From assembly GCA_947853665.1 (NCBI GenBank), contig CANTXF010000040.1:1-32809 (forward strand): a DNA stretch of 32,809 bases, written 5' to 3'. Under the pieces are notes generated by a model that saw only the letters and a list, made by a program, of their open reading frames with translations, did not search any database and was not told where the DNA came from. Source of the DNA: an uncultured Deferribacterales bacterium (GTDB lineage: Bacteria; Chrysiogenota; Deferribacteres; Deferribacterales; Mucispirillaceae). The position numbers were made by a program, and so were the translations under genes. Shown piece by piece: positions 9,163 to 16,254 of this stretch (position 1 is the stretch's first letter; each line of letters begins with the position of its first letter).

Positions 9163-10050
9163 TCATTTTTCATCAAGTCTGAAATTAAGAGAAACCACCA
9201 TGCCGACTTTCACCGGCCTGCCGTCCTTTTTTGCCGGGCTGAACCGCCAGGCGGCCACGGCGGTAAGGGCGGAATTTTCAAAAACGTTTTCGGGCACGGC
9301 CTTGATCACCTTAGGTTCTGCCACCCGGCCTTTTTCATCAAGAACGAAGCTCACCGTTACCGAGCCTTCTATCCTCATTTTTCTGGCGTATTCGGGATAT
9401 TTAGGCCTGGCGCTTTTTATGGATTTAGGCCTGCCGTCTACCTCTTTAAGAGAATACACCCCGTCGGCTCCCCCGCTTGAAGCTGCGGAACCCTGGCCGG
9501 AGCCTCCTCCTGCTCCCGTGCCCGTCTGCTTGCCTTTGGCCGATACGGCGGCGGATGCGGCTTCGGCCGTTTCCGCGCCATTCTCATCCTTTACGGCGGT
9601 CTTATCAGCGGATGTTTTTTCCGGCTCTTTATTATCCGCGGCGGCTTCGGCCGTTTTCTCCGCTTCCTGCGGAGGCTTATTTTCCGCCGGTTGTTTTAAA
9701 GACGCTTCCTTTACCGCCGGGGGCGTTTTTTTCACAGGCTTTTCAGGCTTTTCGGCCTTTTCGGCGCGGTCCCGGTTCTTTTTTCTGTCAGGCTCCTTCG
9801 CGCGTTTTGCAGACGCCGCCTTTTCCGCCCGGCTTTTTTCCGCCCCGGTTCTCGCGGCGGAATTTATATCGGCGCTCGCCGTCTCTATGCCTTTAGCGGC
9901 TTTACCCGCCCCCGGGTCCGCGTGAATAACGGACATGGAAAGAACGAGCTTTTCGCCGTCCTCCTTTTTATAGACCGCGTGCCCCAGCCACAGGAAAGCC
10001 CCCGCAAGGGCTACGTGCAGGATAACGGACTGCAAAAGCGCCTTTTTCAT
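9163..10050 (-). CDS. tonB: TonB family energy transducer
   Basis: Inner-membrane protein that transmits proton-motive force to the outer-membrane receptor, 295 residues. Residues 6-25 are the single N-terminal helix. It contains the SVILH pattern matching the SxxxH of E. coli TonB that is needed for coupling to ExbBD. A long charged linker rich in Ala, Lys, Glu and some Pro spans about 60-205 and would cross the periplasm. The C-terminal TonB domain starts near 215 with RPKYPEYARKMRIEGSVTV and ends with an AAWRFSPAKKDGRPV stretch. It begins 4 bases after exbD. Its presence inside the receptor operon implies a dedicated Ton motor rather than use of a general housekeeping TonB. Confidence 0.94.
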   Translation of the reverse strand: MKKALLQSVILHVALAGAFLWLGHAVYKKEDGEKLVLSMSVIHADPGAGKAAKGIETASADINSAARTGAEKSRAEKAASAKRAKEPDRKKNRDRAEKAEKPEKPVKKTPPAVKEASLKQPAENKPPQEAEKTAEAAADNKEPEKTSADKTAVKDENGAETAEAASAAVSAKGKQTGTGAGGGSGQGSAASSGGADGVYSLKEVDGRPKSIKSARPKYPEYARKMRIEGSVTVSFVLDEKGRVAEPKVIKAVPENVFENSALTAVAAWRFSPAKKDGRPVKVGMVVSLNFRLDEK

Positions 10051-10054
10051 AGCG

Positions 10055-10435
10055 TTATTTTATCTCCGTTTTAAGGCTTACCTTTTCAAACCCTTTGGAG
10101 TTCAGAATCCCCATAAGAGCCGCAAACGGCTGTATTTCCGCGCTTTTATCCGCCCACACGCTTATAGCGTCGCTTTTCGGGTCGAGCTTTGCAAGAACCT
10201 CTTTTATGCCTTCAAGGTCGGTTTTTCTGTTTTCATAATAATATTCGCCTTCGGCGCTTATGGTTATCACGACGGGCTCCTCCCCGCGCTCCGTACCGGA
10301 GGCGGCTTCCGGCAGCTTTACCGGTATGGCCCCGGTTTTTATAAAGGTGGCCGTGGCAAGCACTATCGTAAGCAGCACCAGCATAATGTCGATAAAAGGC
10401 ACTACGTTTATGGAATCAAAGCTTTTTTCTCTCAA
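10055..10435 (-). CDS. exbD: ExbD-like Ton motor subunit
   Basis: Small inner-membrane protein (126 residues) of the ExbB-ExbD-TonB motor. One transmembrane helix lies near residues 12-33. The proton-path Asp sits in PFIDIMLVLL (Asp16), equivalent to Asp25 of E. coli ExbD. A periplasmic domain follows, ending with the usual short beta-alpha-beta fold. The start is TTG, with GGAGG six bases upstream inside the exbB 3' end. The two genes overlap by 20 bases, so they are almost certainly co-translated. Confidence 0.92.
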   Translation of the reverse strand: MREKSFDSINVVPFIDIMLVLLTIVLATATFIKTGAIPVKLPEAASGTERGEEPVVITISAEGEYYYENRKTDLEGIKEVLAKLDPKSDAISVWADKSAEIQPFAALMGILNSKGFEKVSLKTEIK

Positions 10436-10847
10436 GCTCCGCCTCCTTTACGAGAATCAGCTCGTTTACCTTTCTGTGCAGAAAGTTATAGAGAATAATA
10501 GCGGGAATGGCCGTAACAAGCCCGGCGGCGGTGGCTTTAAGGGCGAGGGCAAGCCCCGTCATTATGCCGCTTACGTCCACTCCGCCGCCTTCGCCCATGA
10601 CGTAAAAGGTAAACATTATCCCTAAAACGGTGCCGAGAAGCCCCACATAGGGCGCGTTGCTGCCTATCGTGGCTATTATGTGCAGCCTTCGGGTAAGATC
10701 CAGCTCGTAAAGCTCCAGACTGTCGTAATCGCCGGGATTAACGCGCTTATAAAACCTGCACCGCTCTATGGCCACAGCCACGGCTATAACGCTCATAATC
10801 CCCAGCACGGCGATAATGCCGTAATCGATAAGATATTTAGAAGCCAA
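10416..10847 (-). CDS. exbB: Short ExbB/TolQ/MotA-type Ton motor subunit
   Basis: Proton-channel subunit of the Ton motor. At 143 residues it is the short ExbB form known from epsilon-type bacteria such as Helicobacter, lacking the long N-terminal extension of E. coli ExbB. Helix 1 spans about 8-27. The core MotA/TolQ/ExbB motif is in SNAPYVGLLGTVLGIMFTF (about 63-81) and GLALALKATAAGLVTAIPA (about 97-115). The start is TTG one base after the preceding gene's stop, with GGAGG seven bases upstream. It overlaps exbD by 20 bases. Confidence 0.92.
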   Translation of the reverse strand: MASKYLIDYGIIAVLGIMSVIAVAVAIERCRFYKRVNPGDYDSLELYELDLTRRLHIIATIGSNAPYVGLLGTVLGIMFTFYVMGEGGGVDVSGIMTGLALALKATAAGLVTAIPAIILYNFLHRKVNELILVKEAELERKKL

Positions 10848-10848
10848 T

Positions 10849-12090
10849 TCAGCGCCTCCGTCCGTTATTAAGTATTAAAACCGCCGCAAGACCGTAAATT
10901 CCGGTTAAGAGTATGATAAAAGACGCGCCGTACGGCGGGCGGCGGTTCCCCGATCTTACCGAAATTATAAAATAGGCCGCCGCGAGAATAAGAGAAAAAA
11001 CGAAAGCCGCCGCGGGCTTTTCGCTTAAAGATGCCTTCAGAGGAAAAGAAGGCGCGTTTTTATCGTCGTATATATAAAAAGGAAAAATCACGTGGAAAAC
11101 GGCCTTCATGCCGCTTTTCATGCTGTCATCCGACAGGGACGAATAAACGGCCCTTTCCGTAAAATCCCAGCCGGCGGCGCTTACGCGCTCCGTGGAGCCG
11201 TCCGAAACCTTTGCGGTAATATAGAGAGGGTCGGCGCTTATCCTCAGCGTGTCCGCGTAAGGGTTATAATTTCCGGCAGGCACCTTTCTTACGGAATAAT
11301 CCTCTTTCATAAGGGCGTATATGCCGCCCTCCCTCGTTATTATAAAGCAATAATACCTTACACCCGGCTTTTCGTTCGCATATATATGCACGATCTCCCC
11401 GTTTTCCGGGCCGAAACCCGTTTTAACGACCTCAGGACGGCCCTCCGCCTGATAGACCCTGAAAAGAAATCCGGACGAATCCGCAACAAAATATCCGTAA
11501 TCCGTCTGCTTGCGGGGGTCGGTATTCCCGCCTATGACCTTCGCCGGGAATACGAAGCCCTTTTCCCTGAGAGCGCCTGTAAAAAGCTCCGATTTTTCCT
11601 CGTCAGTTTCGATGGAGGAAGCGTTTATAAATTCCATGCGTTCCTTTATCCTGAAAAGCTCCCCCGGAAACTCCAGCGAGGCGGAATCGCTTTTAGTATC
11701 GTAAAGCGGGTAAAGACCTATCCTTGTGCCGGAGTGGTTTATGTCCGACGGGCGCACGCTTATAAAATCCGTTTCCTTCTGGACGGTTTCAAAAGGAACG
11801 AAAACTCCTCCGATAATATCCGGATATTCGCCTTTCATCTGAAGATCGCGGTAATAAACGAACGGGGCCAGCTTCTTAAATTCGTTAAGGTCGTAAATAT
11901 TTCCCACCCTGTCGCAGTAAGAAGTGTCTTTCCCGCTTTTAATCATAATAAAATCCTCTATCACCGGGCTGAAAAACACGTTCGGCGCATAGGGCTTTTT
12001 AACGGCGGCTATCCCGTAGAAATAGGGCATAAAATACGCGAAAGACATAACGCCTATCATTATGACGGCAAATCCTGACAAAACCCTCAT
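10849..12090 (-). CDS. DUF4857-like membrane protein of the ABC transporter block
   Basis: 413 residues from the ATG at 12090. This start forms an ATGA overlap with the upstream permease and has a GGGAGG site 8 bases before it; longer in-frame starts would run far into the permease gene. One N-terminal helix (about 3-24) is followed by a periplasmic domain of about 300 residues, then two C-terminal helices (roughly 355-373 and 385-402). The N-terminal part, with VFFSPVIEDFIMI, a LNEFKKLAPFVYYRDLQ stretch and a PDIIGG motif, resembles my memory of the DUF4857 family found in Bacteroidota next to ABC ATPase/permease pairs. It is probably an accessory subunit of the ABC transporter encoded just upstream. 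Its biochemical role is unknown. Confidence 0.75.
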   Translation of the reverse strand: MRVLSGFAVIMIGVMSFAYFMPYFYGIAAVKKPYAPNVFFSPVIEDFIMIKSGKDTSYCDRVGNIYDLNEFKKLAPFVYYRDLQMKGEYPDIIGGVFVPFETVQKETDFISVRPSDINHSGTRIGLYPLYDTKSDSASLEFPGELFRIKERMEFINASSIETDEEKSELFTGALREKGFVFPAKVIGGNTDPRKQTDYGYFVADSSGFLFRVYQAEGRPEVVKTGFGPENGEIVHIYANEKPGVRYYCFIITREGGIYALMKEDYSVRKVPAGNYNPYADTLRISADPLYITAKVSDGSTERVSAAGWDFTERAVYSSLSDDSMKSGMKAVFHVIFPFYIYDDKNAPSFPLKASLSEKPAAAFVFSLILAAAYFIISVRSGNRRPPYGASFIILLTGIYGLAAVLILNNGRRR

Positions 12091-12752
12091 CTGCCGCCTC
12101 CCGCCCTGTAACCGGACGCCGGATAAAAAACCGAGGCTAAAGACAGCAGCGCAGGCGCAAAAGCGATAAAAGCTCCCCAGCAAGACGGGCGGTAAACCGA
12201 AACCCCGAAAAACGCCGCGCCTCCGCAAAGCAGCAGGGCTAACCCGGCCCTGCCTCCCCAGGAAGGCTCCAAAGCGACGGAAGCGGCCGCGGAATATAGA
12301 AAGACCGAAAAAAACAGGCTGTATATCATTACGGACGGTATCCTGCCCCATAAATCGTAAGGAAAGAAAAAAGACGCCGACAGCATAACGCCCGCCGTGT
12401 CGAACAGCCACAGAAAGCATACGGATGAAAGGCCGAAAAGCAGCATATAAAGGAGGGTAAGGTCTTCATTCTGAGGCAGATGGCAGGATATGCGGAAACG
12501 CCTGCCGGAGGACTCCGGATAAAACTGCAAAAAACCCAGTATAAAGGCGGAAGCGGCAAGGGGAACGGATATCCTGTCGAAGAAAAAGGCGTTCCTCTCT
12601 ATAATATCCAGCCATAAAAGAGCCGGTTCCTGCATTATAAAGCCCACCCTGACCCTGAAATACGAATACAGAAGCACCGCGGCGTTTACGGCGAAAGCCG
12701 CCGCGAGAGCCCGGCGGAGCTTTATGCCTTCTTTATAAAAAATGCTTTTCAT
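12087..12752 (-). CDS. ABC transporter permease (six-helix, unassigned family)
   Basis: 221-residue hydrophobic protein with about six predicted transmembrane segments, starting near residues 18-36 and 50-70. The start at 12752 is preceded by GGAG and lies 14 bases after the ATPase stop; an upstream in-frame ATG at 12887 would overlap the ATPase gene by 120 bases and adds only basic, non-membrane sequence. The N-terminus MKSIFYKEGIKLRR with cytoplasmic basic residues is usual for ABC-2-type permeases. I infer that it is the membrane partner of the neighbouring ATPase. No substrate can be read from the sequence. Export of a molecule from the cytoplasm is more likely than import because no binding protein of its own is encoded. 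Confidence 0.78.
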   Translation of the reverse strand: MKSIFYKEGIKLRRALAAAFAVNAAVLLYSYFRVRVGFIMQEPALLWLDIIERNAFFFDRISVPLAASAFILGFLQFYPESSGRRFRISCHLPQNEDLTLLYMLLFGLSSVCFLWLFDTAGVMLSASFFFPYDLWGRIPSVMIYSLFFSVFLYSAAASVALEPSWGGRAGLALLLCGGAAFFGVSVYRPSCWGAFIAFAPALLSLASVFYPASGYRAGGGR

Positions 12753-12766
12753 TATCAGCTCCAAGC

Positions 12767-13663
12767 CTAATATTTGCCCGTTACGGCGATAAAGGCGTCT
12801 TCTAGAGAAACGTCTCTCTGATAAAAATCGCCGCTCCCCATTCTGCCGGAGAAAAACTCCCCCGCCTTTTCGGGAGGCACGGAACATATTATATCTACGG
12901 AATCGTTATTAACCGACACATCCATAACCGAAGGGTCGCCTTCTATGAGCCTGCGGTCCGAACCGGCCGGAAACCGGTAGCAGTAAATGTCTTTTTTTAT
13001 GTCGCCGAGAGGGGCGGCCTTTACCACCTCGCCCTTATTTATTATCACGGCGTAATCGACGAACCTTTCAAGATCCTGCACTATGTGGGAAGTTATGAGA
13101 ACGGTTTTGCCGCCTTCTCTTACGAACTCGTTAAGGCGGTCTATAAAAAGCCTTCTGTATCCGGCGTCAAGCCCCATCGAAAAATCGTCGAGGATAAGAA
13201 CTTCCGCCCCTTGAGCCATAAGGGCGGCAAGCACCACCTGCGAACGCTGGCCGCAGGACATATTTTTTATCTTCCTGCTTTCGGGAAGCCCCAGCTTTTC
13301 CATAAAATATCTGAAAATCCCGCCGTCCCACCGCGGATAAAAGCTTTTATAAAACTTTTCCGTCTGGGCGATCGTCATAAAGTCGTAGGCGAGATGCCCT
13401 TCGTGAAGGAGCCCGGTTCTGCGCTTTGTTTCCGGGGACATACGCGAAACATCCTCTCCGAAAACGCGGCACACTCCCCCGGAAGGCTTGAGAAAGCCCA
13501 TAACGATATTTATGGTGGTGGTTTTACCCGCGCCGTTTTTTCCGAGAAGGCCGTACACCCTGCCTTTTTCCATACTGAAGCTGACGCCTTTGAGCGCTTT
13601 GGCGCTTCCGTAGGAATGTTCGAGATTTTCGACGGATATTACCGTATCCGCGTCAGAATTCAT
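12767..13663 (-). CDS. ABC transporter ATPase with divergent signature motif
   Basis: 298-residue ABC ATPase of the ABC-2/CcmA type. Walker A is GKNGAGKT (41-48). The signature is MSCGQ (135-139) instead of LSGGQ. Walker B is VLILDDFSMGLD, with Asp160 where the catalytic Glu normally sits. The H-loop His is in LITSHIVQDLE. The C-terminal 80 residues form an accessory domain. The start ATG overlaps the TonB-receptor stop by 11 bases, so translation is probably coupled. The LDDFSMGLD variant may be a family trait of transporters paired with DUF4857 proteins; I recall similar sequences in Bacteroidota but could not check. The Asp may slow ATP hydrolysis rather than abolish it. Confidence 0.9.
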   Translation of the reverse strand: MNSDADTVISVENLEHSYGSAKALKGVSFSMEKGRVYGLLGKNGAGKTTTINIVMGFLKPSGGVCRVFGEDVSRMSPETKRRTGLLHEGHLAYDFMTIAQTEKFYKSFYPRWDGGIFRYFMEKLGLPESRKIKNMSCGQRSQVVLAALMAQGAEVLILDDFSMGLDAGYRRLFIDRLNEFVREGGKTVLITSHIVQDLERFVDYAVIINKGEVVKAAPLGDIKKDIYCYRFPAGSDRRLIEGDPSVMDVSVNNDSVDIICSVPPEKAGEFFSGRMGSGDFYQRDVSLEDAFIAVTGKY

Positions 13664-16175
13664 ATTTTACTCCGAACCACGCCTGTATGCCCAATTCGTA
13701 ATCGGTATTCGACGCCGCGTAGTATTTTTTTCCTATTTTGTTTTTGGTGTTGAGGAGGTTGTAAACCTCCGCCTGAACGGTTATTTTATGGCCGAACCAT
13801 ACGGGCTGTATCCATTCGAGGCCCATATCCACCGTAAAATTGTTTCCATATTCCACGTCTTCGTAAGCCGACGTGGTGGCGGTTACGGTGCTTCCGGTAA
13901 CGGGGTCTACGTAAGTGTATCCGTAGCTGTCGTCGTATATCTGTTCCACCGCCTTGTAGGGCGACTTATATTTAAGCATGAGCGAAACGCGGAGACGGTC
14001 GAAAAAAAGCCCGGTATAAGCCAGATTTACCGTAACAGGCCTGCTGAAATTGTCCTTGGGGAGCTGCCACGCGTATATTTGCCTGCCGTTGTAATATATT
14101 ACGTTGTCCATATCCTCCAGGTCGAAGGAATCTTCGTAAGTATTGTTGGAAGTCTCCGACATCTGCCACGTCAGGTTCGCCATTACCCGGTGGCTTCCCC
14201 AGCTTTTGGTCCACTTAAGCTGCACAGAGCGGTAAGTGCTTTTGCCGTTATTGTTAAAGGAATAATACATTACGCCGTCTTCGGCCAGCCTGCTCCTTGA
14301 AAGAGCCACCATATCCCTGCTGTGGCGCTCAAGATATTTAAGGTCCACATAGCTGCCGAATATCCTTTGGGTAACGCCCCCCATATATTCGTCGGAATAG
14401 GGAGTCCTCAGCCCGGAATAATTATAGGAGGATTTTGAGCCGTCGGAGCTGACGCTCCAGGGCTGGACCACGTTGTTATATGTCCAGCGCTTTTCCGTGT
14501 AGGAAGGGGCCCGGCCCTCCCGCAGCTTGTATGCAAGCAGTGGGGCGGAATAATATCTGTTGTACCCGCCCGTAAGTATAGTAAGGCCGTTGCCGAATAT
14601 ATCCGCGCTTATCTGGGTTCTCGGAGCGGCGTTAAAATTTTTCATATAGTCGTCGTAGCTTAGCCGCGCCCCGGCCCTCAGCTCAAAGCGGAATATTTTA
14701 TATTTATCCTCTATATAAGCGGAGGCCGCGTTGACAAGGGCGTTCACGTCGGAAGCGGGCGTTACGGTACGTCTTGAAAAATACTGGTCCCCGTCCACGC
14801 AGTCGAAAGCGTCCGTGCAGATAACGTCCGGGGAGCGGGTGGCGTCCATATACGTGGCGGAATCCTTCAGCCTTCTGTAACGGCCCTGAACGAAAGAATA
14901 GGAAGCGCCGTAGCTTACGTTGTGTTCGCCGAAAAATTCCAGCGGTTTTATATCGTGGTCGAAGGAAATTTTTACGCTCTGCTCCTCCTTATCTATGCTG
15001 CCGAAGCCTCCTTCCATGCTCAGATCGTTATCGGCGCCGGAATATATCCCCCAGGGCTTATAGCTGGTCGTAGCCCACGATCTGTAAGAATCGGGAGCCC
15101 TTTTGCTGTTTTCCGACCAGGAATAATCCAGATGGGCCTTTATCTTATGGCCGCCGAACTCGTTTACGTAATTAGCCGAACCAAAATAGCCTCCCCCTTT
15201 GATGCGGAATTCGCTGTCCTTAGTGTTTTTCAAAAAATACTGGTTATTATGGGGAGAGTACGAAAAAGACGTGTCTATATAGCTGGAGCCGCTGATATTA
15301 TACATACCTTTAAGATAGTACGTTTCTGAAAGCCTGCTTTGATTTTCCCAGCCCTGGAAAAACCTTACCGGCAGCACGGACCAGTTTCTGTTATAGCTGA
15401 GCAGAACCCCGCCCCTGTCCGTTACGGGTATGTCGAGAGCCGCGCTCAGAAAATGCTTTTCAAAACGCAGCTGCTTGCCCATATCCCCGCCGTCGAAAGA
15501 CGCTTTATCCTCATCGCTCACAAAAAAATGCGTAAGAGGGTCCCCCGTTCCCTTATAAGAGAAATTTCCGCCCAGTTTAGTGCCGGGCTTCCTCGTATGC
15601 ACGTCCACAACGCCGCCGGTAAACCCGTCGTAAGCGGCGGACACGTTGCTGTCGTACACGGTTATATCTTCCACAAGCCACGAATTTATAAAAAACTTCT
15701 GCGGGTCCCCCGCCACGTCGTTCGCCAGGTTGGGATTGTCGGAAGCAGGGTCCAGAAGGCTGGAATTGCTCATGCCGTCGATAAGGAACAGATTGTCGTA
15801 ATAAGCCGCGCCGGATATGGATATTTTCGCCGGGCTTATTTCCCCGGCGCTTTCCGCGCTTCTGTAATCCTCGCTGAACTGGACCCCGGGAGCTACGGTG
15901 AGAATATCCGTAATGCCGCCGTTGCCGGAAGGCACGTTTTCTATTATTTCCCTCGGTATTTCCGTTTTGCCCGGGGTTTTGCCTTCGTTTATGGTCTCCA
16001 CAACATCCATATCTTCCATGATAAAAACGTCTTCAAGGCCGTCCGCTCCGGAGTTTTCCTCCTCACCCGCGGCGGGCTGGGAAGGGCTTTCCTCCGCCCT
16101 TACAGAAGACGCCGGAGAAAGTAAAAAAGACGCGCTTATAAACAAAAAAAATAAAAACCTGAAATAAGCTGCCAT
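13653..16175 (-). CDS. TonB-dependent outer-membrane receptor
   Basis: 840-residue receptor. The signal peptide (1-27) ends in SSVRA. An acidic linker, possibly carrying a TonB-box-like segment in DVFIMEDMDVVET, leads to a plug domain of roughly 70-210 with ENVPSGNGGITDILTVAPGV and the LFLIDGMSN motif. The rest shows the alternating aromatic strands of a 22-stranded barrel and ends in KYEF, with the terminal Phe needed for barrel assembly. Two Cys in ICTDAFDC, in a likely surface loop, could form a disulfide. The gene lies between a large lipoprotein and the transporter genes, as in SusCD/RagAB-like or Fus/Pqq-like loci. The ligand is not evident; the Fur-like promoter suggests an iron-containing or iron-related cargo. 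Confidence 0.94.
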   Translation of the reverse strand: MAAYFRFLFFLFISASFLLSPASSVRAEESPSQPAAGEEENSGADGLEDVFIMEDMDVVETINEGKTPGKTEIPREIIENVPSGNGGITDILTVAPGVQFSEDYRSAESAGEISPAKISISGAAYYDNLFLIDGMSNSSLLDPASDNPNLANDVAGDPQKFFINSWLVEDITVYDSNVSAAYDGFTGGVVDVHTRKPGTKLGGNFSYKGTGDPLTHFFVSDEDKASFDGGDMGKQLRFEKHFLSAALDIPVTDRGGVLLSYNRNWSVLPVRFFQGWENQSRLSETYYLKGMYNISGSSYIDTSFSYSPHNNQYFLKNTKDSEFRIKGGGYFGSANYVNEFGGHKIKAHLDYSWSENSKRAPDSYRSWATTSYKPWGIYSGADNDLSMEGGFGSIDKEEQSVKISFDHDIKPLEFFGEHNVSYGASYSFVQGRYRRLKDSATYMDATRSPDVICTDAFDCVDGDQYFSRRTVTPASDVNALVNAASAYIEDKYKIFRFELRAGARLSYDDYMKNFNAAPRTQISADIFGNGLTILTGGYNRYYSAPLLAYKLREGRAPSYTEKRWTYNNVVQPWSVSSDGSKSSYNYSGLRTPYSDEYMGGVTQRIFGSYVDLKYLERHSRDMVALSRSRLAEDGVMYYSFNNNGKSTYRSVQLKWTKSWGSHRVMANLTWQMSETSNNTYEDSFDLEDMDNVIYYNGRQIYAWQLPKDNFSRPVTVNLAYTGLFFDRLRVSLMLKYKSPYKAVEQIYDDSYGYTYVDPVTGSTVTATTSAYEDVEYGNNFTVDMGLEWIQPVWFGHKITVQAEVYNLLNTKNKIGKKYYAASNTDYELGIQAWFGVKYEF

Positions 16176-16194
16176 GAAAAATTAAAACCCCGGT

Positions 16195-16237
16195 AAAAAT
16201 TAAAGAAAGGGGGAGGGGAGAGCCTTTCTCCCCTCCC
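16195..16237 (-). terminator. Intercistronic hairpin between lipoprotein and receptor genes
   Basis: A perfect 10-bp stem, GGGAGGGGAG (16211-16220) with CTCCCCTCCC (16228-16237) and a 7-base loop, is followed on the minus strand by a broken T-rich tract (CCTTTCTTTAATTTTT). It could be a leaky terminator or an RNA-stability element that makes the lipoprotein more abundant than the receptor and downstream genes. It fills the only sizeable gap inside the operon. Confidence 0.65.
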
Positions 16238-16254
16238 GGCCGCAATAAAAAGTG

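Noticed and set aside
13653-16175. NPNL motif in the receptor as evidence for heme transport
   Set aside because: It lies in the plug region (within SDNPNLANDV), not in the barrel position used by heme receptors, and no FRAP motif was seen.
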